From assembly GCA_963556695.1 (NCBI GenBank), contig CAUWAG010000010.1:2170001-2234000 (forward strand): a DNA stretch of 64,000 bases. Direction: 5' to 3'. The stretch comes from Anthostomella pinea (Eukaryota; Ascomycota; Sordariomycetes; Xylariales; Xylariaceae). Positions within the stretch are counted from its first letter, which is position 1, and every line of letters starts with the position of its first letter. A program made the position numbers and the translations under genes. Positions 47,131 through 58,160 of the stretch are shown here, piece by piece. The notes below the pieces were generated by a model. It searched no databases and had not been told where the DNA came from. It saw only the letters and a list, made by a program, of their open reading frames with translations.

Positions 47131-47268
47131 ATTATAACAATATACGCATTAAAAAAAGACTACGTTAATTATAAAATTAGACGTTTTAAAGTTTAAGGTA
47201 AAATAAATCTATTTAATTAGTCAGTCTTAATTATAGCAGTACATTCACATTAAAGAAGACTACGATAC
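47131..47268 (+). repeat. approx. 102-bp AT-rich tandem unit, second copy and partial third
   Basis: The block starting ATTATAACAATATACGC (47131) and containing CGTTTTAAAGTTTAAGG (about 47184) is followed at 47233 by a partial repeat (ATTATAGCAG, then GAAGACTACG). Its other half also appears before solo LTR copy B. Confidence 0.65.
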
Positions 47269-48013
47269 GATCGAATTTACATGTCTGAAAGCCTCTGAGC
47301 CCCTGAGCCCCTGAGTCCCTGAGCCCCTGAGTGTGGCGGTGCACGCTTGCTCACACCAGCCACCAGTACAAGGGTTGTGTATTCTGAACCCCACCAACCC
47401 GTCAACTCCGGTCGCAGCTGCGATGAGGCTGCCACCCAACTTGACTTGACCCCACCACCGCCATCCACGACCATCACCACCGCCTTCCATTCCATTATCA
47501 CATCTGGGTCTTCTGCCTGTCGCCAATCGATGAAACGGCCTGAAGCATGAACTGAGCACGGAGGAGGTCGATCATTCCATTACTTGTGTCTTTCTGCATT
47601 GCCTTTGGTGGTACGTACGTCCTGTCGCCTCGCTTCCGCTTCGTTCTGTACCTCTGATCGTGTTGCCTGACCACTCGGCTGCACATCCAGGACAGCAATA
47701 GACAACTCACTGACAAGCTGGCAGGGAAGATCCTCTCTGTTCTTGTTGCGCAGGCGTCAACCCATAGCTTCTGTGCTGCCTCCACATAAGTACAGGCACA
47801 TTCTCAAAGTACGCCTAAACAAGAAGCCCATCTTTCTGCCGCACCGGATCTGTCAAGGGACATTCGTCTTTCCTGTGATGCTCCCTTTATTAGAGTCGCA
47901 AGCCGTACTGACTTATCTCTAAGCTGCAGAAAAGTGCCATCTGGCCGTCTACAAATACCTTCGATCACAACCTTTCCGGCAGGTGACCCGTCTTCTGCCC
48001 GACGACCACCATC
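47269..48013. other. promoter side of the CAND1 gene with an 8-bp minisatellite
   Basis: Composition returns to normal here. At 47291-47331 there are five tandem units of GAGCCCCT or GAGTCCCT. No coding frame is supported; the region before 48014 should hold the CAND1 promoter and 5' UTR. Confidence 0.5.
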
Positions 48014-51000
48014 ATGGCGAACGTCGCGAACCCTAACGCCGCGACCATCACCCAGCTCCTGAACAAACTGAGCGACCCGGATCCCGACTTCCGGTTTATG
48101 TCCTTGAATGATCTTCACCAGATCCTAACGAGGCCCAAGCTCGAGTTCCTCGCCCACGACTACAACACTTCATCCCGTACCGTCGATGCTGTCATTAAGG
48201 CCCTGGACGACCAGAATGGAGAGGTGCAGAACTTGGCCGTCAAGTGGTACGTAGATAGTCTTCCCCATACCCCACGAGACGTCCACGGCGCTAATACTTG
48301 CGTAGCATTGGCCCCATGGTCTCCAAGATCCCGATCACGGTTGTCTCGCCTACACTGGAGAAACTCACTATGATTGAAATCCAGAACTCGGTAGACAACT
48401 CCCTGCCCTCTTTGGCCCTCCGAAATGCCATATCCTCACTGCAAAAGCCCGTCCGGGGCATTGCGCCGACACGAGAAGTCATCGACACATATAATGTCAT
48501 CAGTCGAGTGCTTATCCCACGTATCCTCGGTTATTCGATACCAGCCAACGCCCATAAGCAGGCACGCGGCGACCCAAATGGCCTTTTGGACAAGGCGGAC
48601 CCCAGCCCCGAAGCTGTTGACGTGCTGATCGAGGTTGTTCGCTGCTTCGGCCCTCTGTTGCAGCCGCTGGAGATCGAGAAGCTGCAGGATGTGGTTGTAC
48701 AAGTCTTGGAGCGACCGAGCACCCCATCACCAGTCAAGAAGAGAGCAGTTGTTGCTTTGGCGATCTTGGCTCCGTACCTGACAGACGAGGTGCTCAGTGG
48801 GTTTGTCAACAGAATCAAAAAGGCCATGCAGCAGCCAAAGCTCACACCAGTCATGCATCGCCTCTACATCACCATCATGGGGTCTCTTGCCAGGGCCATT
48901 CCCCATAAGTTTGGCGTGCACCTACCTGACCTTGTTCCCTTCGTCTTTGCGACACTTGGCCAGGAAGAGTTACAGAAGCAGTTGGATGCTGTTAGTGAAG
49001 GCGACGATCACAACACCGAGTTCAATGAGGTACGAGAAGTCGCCTTGGTCGCCCTTGATTCGTTTGTCGCCTCCTGCGGCGTTCAGATGCGCCAATTCAC
49101 CGACGAGACCATTTCGGCTTGCTTGAGATATCTCAAGTTCGATCCCAATTACGCAGTTGACGACGATGAAGACATGGAAGTAGATGAAGACGCGGATGAG
49201 GACGACGAGCTGGATGATGATGATGAATATGAAGATGATGGCGGCTTCGATGACGACGATGATGATGCGAGCTGGAAGGTTCGAAGATGTGCTGCGAAGA
49301 CGCTCTACACCCTCATCTCGACCCGCAGCAGCGACCTGCTTGACAAGGGAACCCTTTACAACGAAGTGGCTTTACCCTTGGTCAAGCGATTTGATGAACG
49401 GGAAGAGAGTGTTCGCCTGGAAGTCATCGCTACGATGGCTCTACTGATTCGCAAGACGGGCGAAGGCGTCATACGCTCGGTCTCCTTGGATGATGAGCTA
49501 CTGCAATCTCTTGGGGGGAGTAGAAAACGCCGCAGACAGAGCAGCGGTGGATTTACACTAACCCACAAAGCTCCATTCCAGGCAGCAACTGGCCTCACTT
49601 CGCCGACGCAGGAGTCGCTGCCTTCGACTGGACCCCGAGCAGATCTTTCCAAGCTGACCCCCCAGATCGCCAAGACTGCGACAAAGCTCCTGAAAGGGAA
49701 GCAAATTGCCACCAAGCAAGCCATTATCAACCTCTTGGACGATCTGATCTCGGTTCAGAACGGTGGCCTGTCTGAATACTTCGACCAGGTCATGCAGCCC
49801 ATAATCGATGTCACCAAGGGAATGACCGGCACCGCCGGGTCGACGTCGACTGCTCTCTCTGGCGGTGCTGCTTCGGCAACCGCCACTACCCTCCGCGTGG
49901 CGGTGCTTCACTTCACCAGTGACATAGCGAAGACACACTCGTCTAGCCTGTTCCAGCCGTACCTGTCAAGCATTGTTACTGGAGTCGTCTCTGCTGTACA
50001 GGACAGATTCTACAAGATCTCCAGCGAGGCCATCAAGACAGCGGAGGAGCTTGTCAAAGCCATCACGCCACCACGCGCTCGACTCACGACTCAGAAGTAT
50101 AAGCCTGAACTGCTCAAGCTATACGAGATCATGATTGATCGTGCGTCGGCGAATGATGCCGACACGGAGGTGCGCCAGAAAGCCATCCAGGCGCTTGGCA
50201 CACTGATTGCCAGGACCTCGACTCCCGACGGGCTTGCCTTGTTGCCGGCTGAGAAGCGCCAGGCTGGTTTGGACCTGCTCCTGGATCGTCTGCGTAACGA
50301 GACCACCCGACTCCATGCCGTGCGAGCTATCGACAGTGTTGCACTGCTTTCTTCCGTCCCTGATAGCCTCGACAGCGCCTGGGTTCAGCCGGTTGCCGTG
50401 GAGCTGTGCGGACAGCTTCGTAAGGCTAATCGCGCGCTTCGGGGTGCCAGCATTCAGGCCCTCCACCACCTTATCACATGTCCAGCGACGAAGGGACAAC
50501 TACAAACAGACGTGATCAACGGGATTGTGGCAGCTATTCTGCCCGTTGTTGCTGCTAGTGACAGCCAACTCCTGAGTCCTGCTCTGCTCATTATCGCCCA
50601 ACTGCAGCTCGAGAACCCCAAGTTGACCCTGACGCCGAGTTTCATTGAGGCCATTTGCGACTTACTCAAGAAGAGCATTGCTGGCATCGCACTGGAGTCC
50701 CTAATCACACTTGTGACCAACGTCGGCCAAAGCGGCGAGGGTGAATCTCTCATGGGGGGAGTCTTGCAGGTTGGCGTAGGCGGCGATCCGTCAGTCGTCG
50801 GCAAGGTCGCTGGTGCCTTGTTTGTTGCTAGCGGTAGTCAGTCTGGCGTGGACGTCAACAGTTTCGTCAATGAACTCAATGCGTCGAGCAGGCTATCACC
50901 ACCAGACACATCCCGGCAAAGCCTGGCACTCGCGATCCTTGGCGAGATTGGCCTCCGACTCGGCACCAAATCCCCGCTCAAGCCCGACATTTTCTTGAAG

Positions 51001-52258
51001 CAATTTCACGACGAACCCGACAAAGTTTCGGTATCCGCTGCGGTGGCCCTAGGGCGTGCGGGTGCAGGCAACATTCCCGTGTTCCTCCCAGTCATCCTGG
51101 ATGCTATCGTGGGATCTGGCAGTCAGCAGTATCTTCTTTTGCAGTCGATCCGAGAGATCCTCCACCAAGTCGTCTCTTCGTCGACTGACATCAGCGCGTA
51201 CGAGGGCGTGATATGGGAGCTCCTCTTTTCGGCTTCTCAAGCTGAAGATAACAAGGCTATCTGTGCCGAGTGCATCGGCCGATTGGCTATACTGAAGCCG
51301 AAGACCTATATCCCTAAGCTTCAGGTAAGTTTCTTCTGGAGAATTCCAGTGAGATGCTGTGGATACTGATGAACACAGGAACTTCTCAAGAGCCCTGTTG
51401 AGAGATACAGAGCCGTGGCTGTCCAAGCCCTCAGATATACACTACCAGACAGTGATGAAGCGTTCGATGCAGAACTGAAGACAGTCTTATTTGACATGAT
51501 ATTGACGGTATTGAAGGACAGCAAGTTGGAGATTCGTCGCTTGGGCATGACAACGTTAAATTCGGCCACCCACAACAAGCCTGAGCTAGTTCTGCCGCAT
51601 CTTGGCCAGCTGACGCCCTACATCATGACGGAATCCATTATCAAGCCGGAGCTTATTCGCGAGGTTCAAATGGGCCCTTTCAAGCACACTGTCGACGACG
51701 GGCTAGAAGTCCGCAAGGTTAGTGGCGCTCTGCAATTGTCCTGCATCATGGTTTTCATGCTGACTGTTTTACTAGAGTGCATATGAGACTTTGTATGCTC
51801 TGATGGAGACGGCATTCTCTCGCATTAGCACCCTTGAGTTCTACGACCGCATTGTAGCTGGTCTCGGTGACGACAATGACATTCGATCCTTGTGCAATCT
51901 CATGCTCAGCAAGTTGATTGTCATCGACCCTGAGGAGACAACACGCCGCCTTGACACCATCGCCGAATGCTACAGAAGGACTTTATCAACAAAACTTAAG
52001 GAGAATGCTGTGAAGCAAGAGGTGGAGAAGCAAGAGGAAGCCAACAAGGGTGTTTTGCGTGTTTCTCTGCTCCTGGCTGACAAGACCAAGACTACGCTCC
52101 CTGGACCAAGCAATGCGCCGGGAGCCGCCGGTGCCCAGGCCCAGGCTCAGCAAGCAGTACAGAATCCTGGATGGCAGGCGTACTGGGAATGGATCAACAA
52201 GGACTTCGAACGTCAGCTCAAGAGTATACGGGAGGAAAGCAAAGAGGCCAACTCATAG
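48014..52258 (+). CDS. CAND1/TIP120, cullin-RING ligase exchange factor
   Basis: A HEAT-repeat protein that wraps unneddylated cullin-RBX1 and swaps substrate-receptor modules on SCF and other cullin-RING ubiquitin ligases. Four exons: 48014-48246, 48306-51324, 51379-51717, 51776-52258. All three introns (59, 54 and 58 nt) are GT-AG and in phase, giving 1357 residues. The start MANVANPNAATITQLLNKLSDPDPDFRFMS is typical. A very acidic loop (EDMEVDEDADEDDELDDDD) lies near residues 360-400, longer than in animals. The C-terminal TIP120 region includes LVLPHLGQLTPYI and VQMGPFKHTVDDGLEVRK, with AYETLYALMETAFSRI directly after intron 3. The gene is a single unit; in Aspergillus nidulans the equivalent function is split into two genes, so this fungus is not of that arrangement. 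Confidence 0.95.
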
Positions 52259-52721
52259 ATCGACAGCCACCTTCTAGAGTTCGAGTTGGCACGACAGTTT
52301 GAGTCTTGTCTTGTTATCTCCAGAAGCACCCGAGCCGACAGGAAAGTCCGTAGACGCGTTGCACGACCGCGAAAGCGCATTTCCACAACTGCGCCGAGTC
52401 ATCGGGCCGACGCGGCCACATGATGTCGGCCGACTTTGCTTAGTCGGTGGAGGCACGAACCCATACTCGGATCGGGCGAGACAGTCGGTGCCCGAACATC
52501 GTCTTCTAGATAGATGGTGGTGCTAAGCACGCAGGTCTCTAGCTACGTAACATAGCTACGCGAAGAATAAAGAATATGAACACCACGAGAAGCCTAATTC
52601 TCGTGAACTGGTTCTCCGGTGATAACCCAGCCTGTGTAGTCTGGAATGTACTAGGTTTTAGACTCCGGGAACGAGCCACTGCAGTCCAGTCGTGATCAGC
52701 TTCGAGCACCGGCAGCATTCC
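52259..52721. other. convergent 3' region
   Basis: Between the CAND1 stop and the stop of the minus-strand secreted-protein gene. Only 3' UTRs and terminators are expected; no frame supported. Confidence 0.5.
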
Positions 52722-53390
52722 TCAAGAACGCGAGCCTCGGCACATACCGCCGCCTCCTTCCCCTACAGCTATTCCGCAAGTTCCCCTCTCGACGACCATA
52801 TCAGAGATGGCACAGGTCGTCGCGTTCCCCACTTGCGTCGGATCCACTAGACACGCATCGGGCGCCTCATCGCGCATTAGGTCGGCCGTCCCCACGGCAC
52901 TCCACAAGCGCGTTGTGTTCGTGCCGTCGCCATCGCTCTCGCCCTCGCAGACCCACCTCGTGCGCACCGTCAGCCGCAGCGCCGCGAGATCGAGCTGGAC
53001 GCTCGTGTTGGAGGCGCCGGCGCCGAAGATGACGCACGCGTGCACGGCGGCCGGGTCGAAGTTGACGATGACGGCGCCTCCGTCAGCAGCCGTCTCGAGC
53101 TGGTACTCGACATCGCACGACGACGTCTCGGCCGTTGGCACGTGGAGGGCGAAGAGCTCGACGCGGCCGCTGCCGCCGCCCGGCCAGTCGGACGACCGGG
53201 CGTTGGTGATTTGCCAGTAGTTGCCCAGGCTCTGGGTGGAGAGGGTGGTGCAGGTGCTGGTGGTGTTGGTGGATTGGCGGGCGGGATGGTAATGGTGTTG
53301 GTGGTTGGGCGCTGGCGCTGCTTTTGGGGCGGCTGCTGCTAGGAGGAGGAGTAAGGGGAGGGTTGCTCTTGCGGTGGGGGAGTTAGGCAT
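52722..53390 (-). CDS. small secreted cysteine-containing protein, 222 residues
   Basis: I do not recognise the family. The N-terminus MPNSPTARATLPLLLLLAAAAPKAAPAP is a clear signal peptide, probably cut after one of the Ala residues near 22-26. The mature part has eight Cys (in CTTL, SCDVEY, HACVIF, WVCEG, ACLVD, TTCAI, GTCGI, MCRG) and several Asn-x-Ser/Thr sites, fitting an extracellular, disulphide-bonded beta-rich protein. No transmembrane segment follows. Size, signal and cysteines are those of a candidate effector or cell-wall-associated protein. No introns. Local GC content is high. Confidence 0.65.
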   Translation of the reverse strand: MPNSPTARATLPLLLLLAAAAPKAAPAPNHQHHYHPARQSTNTTSTCTTLSTQSLGNYWQITNARSSDWPGGGSGRVELFALHVPTAETSSCDVEYQLETAADGGAVIVNFDPAAVHACVIFGAGASNTSVQLDLAALRLTVRTRWVCEGESDGDGTNTTRLWSAVGTADLMRDEAPDACLVDPTQVGNATTCAISDMVVERGTCGIAVGEGGGGMCRGSRS

Positions 53391-54067
53391 GGTGGTGGTT
53401 TTTGTTCTGGCTGTGCTTTTGGTTGCGGTTCCGTTTGGGTTGCCCTCTTGATGAAAGGGGAAGGAAGGTCTCTTCTTGCCTGGAGATGCGCTGGGGCCCG
53501 AACTGGTTCAAGAGGGAGTTTGGAGGATAGCACCCGCAGTCGGCAAGTGGCCTTCCTCTGATATATACTTAACATGTCATGTTGACACCGGTCTGGTATA
53601 TATACCGATTCGTCTTCATTTAGCCTCTATCGGTATTCACTGCCAATGCTACGCAGCTCGCCCAAAGGCTGCTCTTGAATAGCCATAATATCCGTGGCTG
53701 GATGTTAATTACCCGTCACTTCGGCATTGCAAGTTTCACTCCTGAGTCTGATAGCCACCAGGCCAGGTACGCCAATCTGTGGACCTGGGCTGTACTCGGC
53801 TCTTCGTGTGAGGTGCGGTGTCATCAGGCCTTTCGAGCGGCAAGTTTAATTATGATCGTAGCTCATGTCGTGTACTCCCTATCATTTCCATCAATATATC
53901 GTACCTCCTCAGTCGTAATCGTGGGTATATCTGCCTCGCTTTTGTCTAATAACATGTCCAGATCCTTGATGCCATGCGAGACTGTTTTATTCCAGCAGTC
54001 CTTTTGATGACGCCATACATAAACATTAATGGGATGAAGGGAATAGAGTTATGTCGGCATGCGAATG
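53391..54067. other. intergenic region
   Basis: Promoter of the secreted-protein gene (TATATACTTAAC-like motif at about 53562) and 3' flank of the next gene. No frame supported. Confidence 0.45.
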
Positions 54068-55552
54068 CTATCGAGACGAAACTATGACCTCGGTGGTCCG
54101 CAGAATGCCCTTGGTACGTGGGTCAACGACGACGCCCCCGAAAATCGACTCATCGCTGTCTGACGGCCTCGGCTCTGTCGGGCTCCTTTGTGACACCGTG
54201 TGCTTGCGCAGAAGCGTCTTCCTTGGGATTGCAAGTCCGGCTTCAACATCCTTCGCACTACCGCCGTGTGCGCTCGCATGGCACGCGTCCATAGCGATGA
54301 TGGGCAGCTCGTTCAACTCGAGGTCGTCGTCCTGGGCAAGGCTGTGCGACCCATTACTCTCCTGCTTGATGTATCCGCCGCTAAGGCTATCGGGGCCCAG
54401 TATGTTCTTGAGGGACCGGGATCGTCTTCTGTAGGGATTGTAGTAACGCTCTGTCGAGAGCTTGAGAATGGGGTTGAGCAGCTTCATGAGCTGCGGTGCG
54501 CAGGCTACTATGAGGCCGACGTTTAGTTGGAGGCTAGTAGTTGTAAGGTTAGCAAAAGGGGTTGCTGGCGCTGGCCGGGTTGGCAAGAACTCACAATCCC
54601 CAGAACTGGATGTTGAGCTCGAACGTCTTGTCGACCACATTGGCGAATTGAATCTGGTAAATTGCCTTCACTACACCTAGGCCAACAGCGATCCATCCAA
54701 GGCCGAGGACGATGATCAGCTATATCCGCGTCTTGAGCTCGAGTTGCAGGTTCCAGATGATGGGGACCGGCAGGGACGCCAGCGCGACATCCGTGAAGAT
54801 GTTGAAGGCTGAAGAGGGTGAGCTCTGTGGTCCAGTACTGCTGGTAGGAGACTGACTGACCTGTGTTAACCAGGGCGAACTTGATGAACAACTTGATATC
54901 GTAACAGCTGGGCTTGGTTGACTTGTTCCAGAACCCTTCCATCGGCTTGCAGTATAAGAAGAGGGCCATCCAAGCGAAGAAGCTGTACAATGCCACGAAG
55001 GCTGCACATTAAGTCAGTCAAGCAGGTAGCAGACTTGCAACGGGGTGGTTTTCTGTACTAATTGTCGCCCATAGCACCCTGGAGAAGGTCTTCCCCGTGC
55101 TGAGGCGCAAGAGCGACAGAGCGAGTGATATCTTCAGGAGAGCGAGACCGAAGATGTTGATTATTGTCATTGCGAAAGATGCCGCGCCGTATGCGAGTTG
55201 GTCAGGCTTTGACACAAATTCGATATGCGTCCCGAGACCGTGTTGGGTCTGGACGAGATAGCATATAAACGCTCCCCCGGCGGAGAGCTGGTGATACTGG
55301 TCAGCAACTTCATGATGTGCATTCTCGTCGGAATGTGTTCTAAGGTCAACGTATAGCCGCCGCGCCCATGAACGCATCGTCTCTTCCTGGAGACTTAACC
55401 ACGGCAAACCGCCTGTACAACCGCAGTACGACGACAATAAGAGCCACGACGTGCAACGTCGATGACACGCCCATGATAAGACCCAGACTGCTCTCTTGCA
55501 CTCGGCCGGGGTCGACTTCCTCGGATCCAGCGGCGGAAGGCATCGCGACCAT
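54068..55552 (-). pseudogene. fungal rhodopsin-domain (SAT5-like) integral membrane protein, one nonsense codon
   Basis: Five coding segments: 55552-55351, 55307-55059, 55001-54861, 54808-54595, 54533-54068. Introns 2-4 (57, 52 and 61 nt) are GT-AG, in phase, and intron 4 has a GCTAAC branch site. The first intron (43 nt, GTTGAC donor) is less certain. The protein has a series of hydrophobic helices (LHVVALIVVVLRLYRRF, AMTIINIFGLALLKISLAL, FVALYSFFAWMALFLY, LIIVLGLGWIAVGLGVVKAI) and QLNVGLIVACAPQLMKLL near the end of the membrane part. This is the layout of the seven-helix domain seen in many fungal membrane proteins, followed by a cytosolic Ser-rich tail. A TAG at 54722-54720 falls inside exon 4, between ELKTRI and LIIVLG. 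Family members usually carry a polar residue there, so CAG to TAG is likely. Function unknown for the family. Confidence 0.72.
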
Positions 55553-55895
55553 GCTGAGCCGCGATTCTGGATTTGGCAGTCCAGCTGTAGATCGAATCAA
55601 AGGTACCAGGAAAGAGGAGCGATTCCGCTCAACTATGAATCTCGACGACCGTATTCCCAGGTACATATGTATGTATTCCTCATACGTTATGCCGCCGGAA
55701 AGTTGCACACGGGCCAGACCTTGGAAATCAATGCATGACCGGCAGGTTTCTCAATTGTCTTCGTTTCACAACATAAACCATTCGTGGAACCATGAACCCT
55801 CCTCCCGTTTCCGCCACGATGGTGCACAAAAACATTAACTGCAGATCCCAGAAATTATCATTCAGGAGGCCGCGTGCTTGTGGCAGCATGGGCAC

Positions 55896-56322
55896 CAGTA
55901 ACTTTAAAAAAATAGGGCCTGTTCCCTAAAAAAATAGGTCTCTAACCCGATCCGGACGTCATCCCAGCCATTCAATTGGCTGCGCACCGCCTACCACATC
56001 GCAAGTACTTCCGTTTGCGCGCGTTTCTCACCAAACTAGAAGTACTTAGGATGATTTCGCCGGGTAACCACGTCGGTTAGGATTAGGGTGAGGATTAGAG
56101 TTAGTGGTTAGGGTTAGTAGTTAGAGTTAGCCGGAGGTTTGGGGGGCGGTGCGAGACCCCCATCTGTGAATGTGTCCTTTGTGCGCGCGCGTGGTGGTGA
56201 TAGTGGTGATGATACGTGGTGTTAAGGTTTAAGGCTGCGCTGCTAGATACGTGAGCTCTGGTTGGCTGATTGCGGGGATCGCTTCCGAACGCGGTTAGAG
56301 ACCTACTTTTTTAAAGTTACTA
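55896..56322. mobile_element. 427-bp MITE, Mutator-like by its 9-bp target duplication
   Basis: The flanks carry the same 9 bp, CATGGGCAC (55887-55895 and 56323-56331). Inside these, the ends are inverted: AGTAACTTTAAAAAA on the left and its complement on the right, extended by TAGGTCTCTAACC further in. There is no coding frame. A 9-bp duplication is typical of Mutator-like elements, so this is best called a non-autonomous MULE/MITE. It carries telomere-like repeats (56075-56130). Confidence 0.82.
56075..56130 (+). repeat. degenerate telomere-like TTAGGG array inside the MITE
   Basis: About nine units of TTAGGG, TTAGGA, TTAGAG or TTAGTGG type in a row. TTAGGG is the usual telomeric repeat of filamentous ascomycetes. 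Confidence 0.85.
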
Positions 56323-56523
56323 CATGGGCACGGTTGTTAAAATTCTGTAGAACATTACGATTTTCCTTCCATTTCCCTTCCCAGGCCGACGATCTTACAT
56401 GAAATGCACATGCTCCGCTTTCTGGTCTGGACCCATGGAACTAAACTTCGCGAATCCTTACAGCCTGTGGCGTCCCCCGGGTTAGGGGTGGAGAAACCCG
56501 TGTTCTATCCAAAAGTACAATAC

Positions 56524-56566
56524 AACACAACACACGCATACAACACGTGTTGTATCGTGTTGTGTT
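56524..56566. repeat. nested palindrome (hairpin)
   Basis: Centre ATACAACACGTGTTGTAT (56538-56555) is a perfect 18-bp palindrome, enclosed by AACACAACAC and its complement. A related hairpin is at 56967-57007. Confidence 0.9.
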
Positions 56567-56709
56567 ATTCGGGCCGGAATAATTTCCGGAACCCTGGTTT
56601 AGAGTAATTCCGGCTTCCGGCCCGCTACATAGGGGTCAACCCTCGGCCACGGACAATTTTCAAGCCATATCTATGGTGGTCCGTGGTACTACTAGGTACC
56701 GATCAATAC

Positions 56710-56923
56710 TGTCACGGCGAGCGTACTGAGGAGCTGGGACATGGCAGGCAGCAAGCAGCTATTACTCTATTAACGAGAATATCAAGACTAGAGAGGAAAG
56801 GAAGAGAGAGAGAGAGATAGGTACAGTGGGAGGTTGCCCCTCTAAGGGGATCCTCTGGTCAGATCCTTCCCCTATTGGGAAGTATCCGCTTTTCATGTGG
56901 GAAGGTCTGTGCAGGCCGTCACA
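56710..56923 (+). repeat. solo LTR, copy C
   Basis: 214 bp, same family as copies A and B, with perfect target duplication AATAC (56705-56709 and 56924-56928). It lies away from the RIP-mutated tracts and is little changed. Confidence 0.92.
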
Positions 56924-56966
56924 AATACGTCACCACCAGGAATCACACGTGTTGATATTGAAAAGT

Positions 56967-57007
56967 ACAATACAACATAACACAACACAGTACATGTGTT
57001 GTATTGT
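56967..57007. repeat. second palindrome of the same family
   Basis: Arms ACAATACAACA and TGTTGTATTGT are perfectly complementary over 11 bp. It shares AAAAGTACAATACAACA with the hairpin at 56524, so the two are copies of one small palindromic repeat on either side of solo LTR C. Confidence 0.8.
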
Positions 57008-58160
57008 GTTTCTCAGACTCCATCCCTACCCCGGGTTGTCAACTTGTCTCTTATCGTGGTCCACATTGCGCGAGGTGGCCCTGGTAGCCCACATTGACAT
57101 GGGCCTATCATAGTAATGAGCAAGCGATACTGTGGACTGAGTATGGGCAGTGGAGAGGCTGACGTGCAAGGAATATCGTACGAGATGCTGGCACCCCAGA
57201 TACTGTTGATCATGGGCTTGATGGGTTCCGCTTCATAAAATTGTAATGTTTTATGACTTCAGATGTATCGTTGCATACCTCGCGGGAAATTCAGGCGGAG
57301 AGTTCGAGGAGCTTCTCCCAATCTCAGGGCGCCGTCAGAAGACACATCCCTGAACCGAGACAAATCAACAATGTGTTTCAAGACGTTGGATTAGCTCAAC
57401 GGCCCCCAGGGCGGCCACTCCCGGCGAGCCGTCCTCGGCGTCAACCTAATAGGGGCAAGGCTTCCGACGACCCGGATCCCTGAGGATGGGGCGGTATGTA
57501 CATATTTATGCATGTACAGGCCTGCCGTAAACGACACCGATGGATGCCATCCGAGACAGGTTAAAAGGATAATACTCGTACACCACGCAGAGGAAGAGAG
57601 GCTATCAATATGAGACATGTACACCTGACATCTACGGCCAACCGTGAAGCCTGGCAGCTGCCTGGGTCCAGAAATCCCCACGATCTGGTTCATCATGTCG
57701 AATGCGGTGCGCCACCCGCTAGCAATGCAACCCAATTACGAACCATGTATAATGCGCCGTGAAGCAGCTGCTCCGGTTGTTCGCAACCTTGCAATTGCCT
57801 GATTATTACAAAGGCATCCCCTGAACGTCCAGGGACCAGGTTATGGGGCCGCAGAATCAAAGGAGTCTAGACGTACTCCATCTTGGCCACTCCCTACTAA
57901 TCAGTGGCTGTATCGTGGTGCTTTTGGTATCGGAAGGCCGAGGTGTAGGAACTGAGGCGGAACCTCTGCGATTGGAGCTTGTCCATTATCGGATTGCGAG
58001 TACGCGGCCGGACACTGGAATCTATTCCACGTGGGTTATGAGGATAGGTCATATGTAAACCCCATGTGGCGCTCTGAGCCGCTTCTTCTTGTGCTGATCC
58101 ATCCCGACTGTGATCTTGGGTTCATCATTGGGACTCGCGACCGCCACGGACAAATCTCCC
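57008..58160. other. intergenic region upstream of tyrosinase gene
   Basis: Short open frames exist (for example 57253-57483) but show no domain or splice support. The part before 58161 should hold the tyrosinase promoter. Confidence 0.45.

Noticed and set aside
56075..56130. A true chromosome end or telomere fusion
   Set aside because: The repeats are degenerate, only about 55 bp, and lie within an element bounded by inverted ends and a 9-bp duplication.
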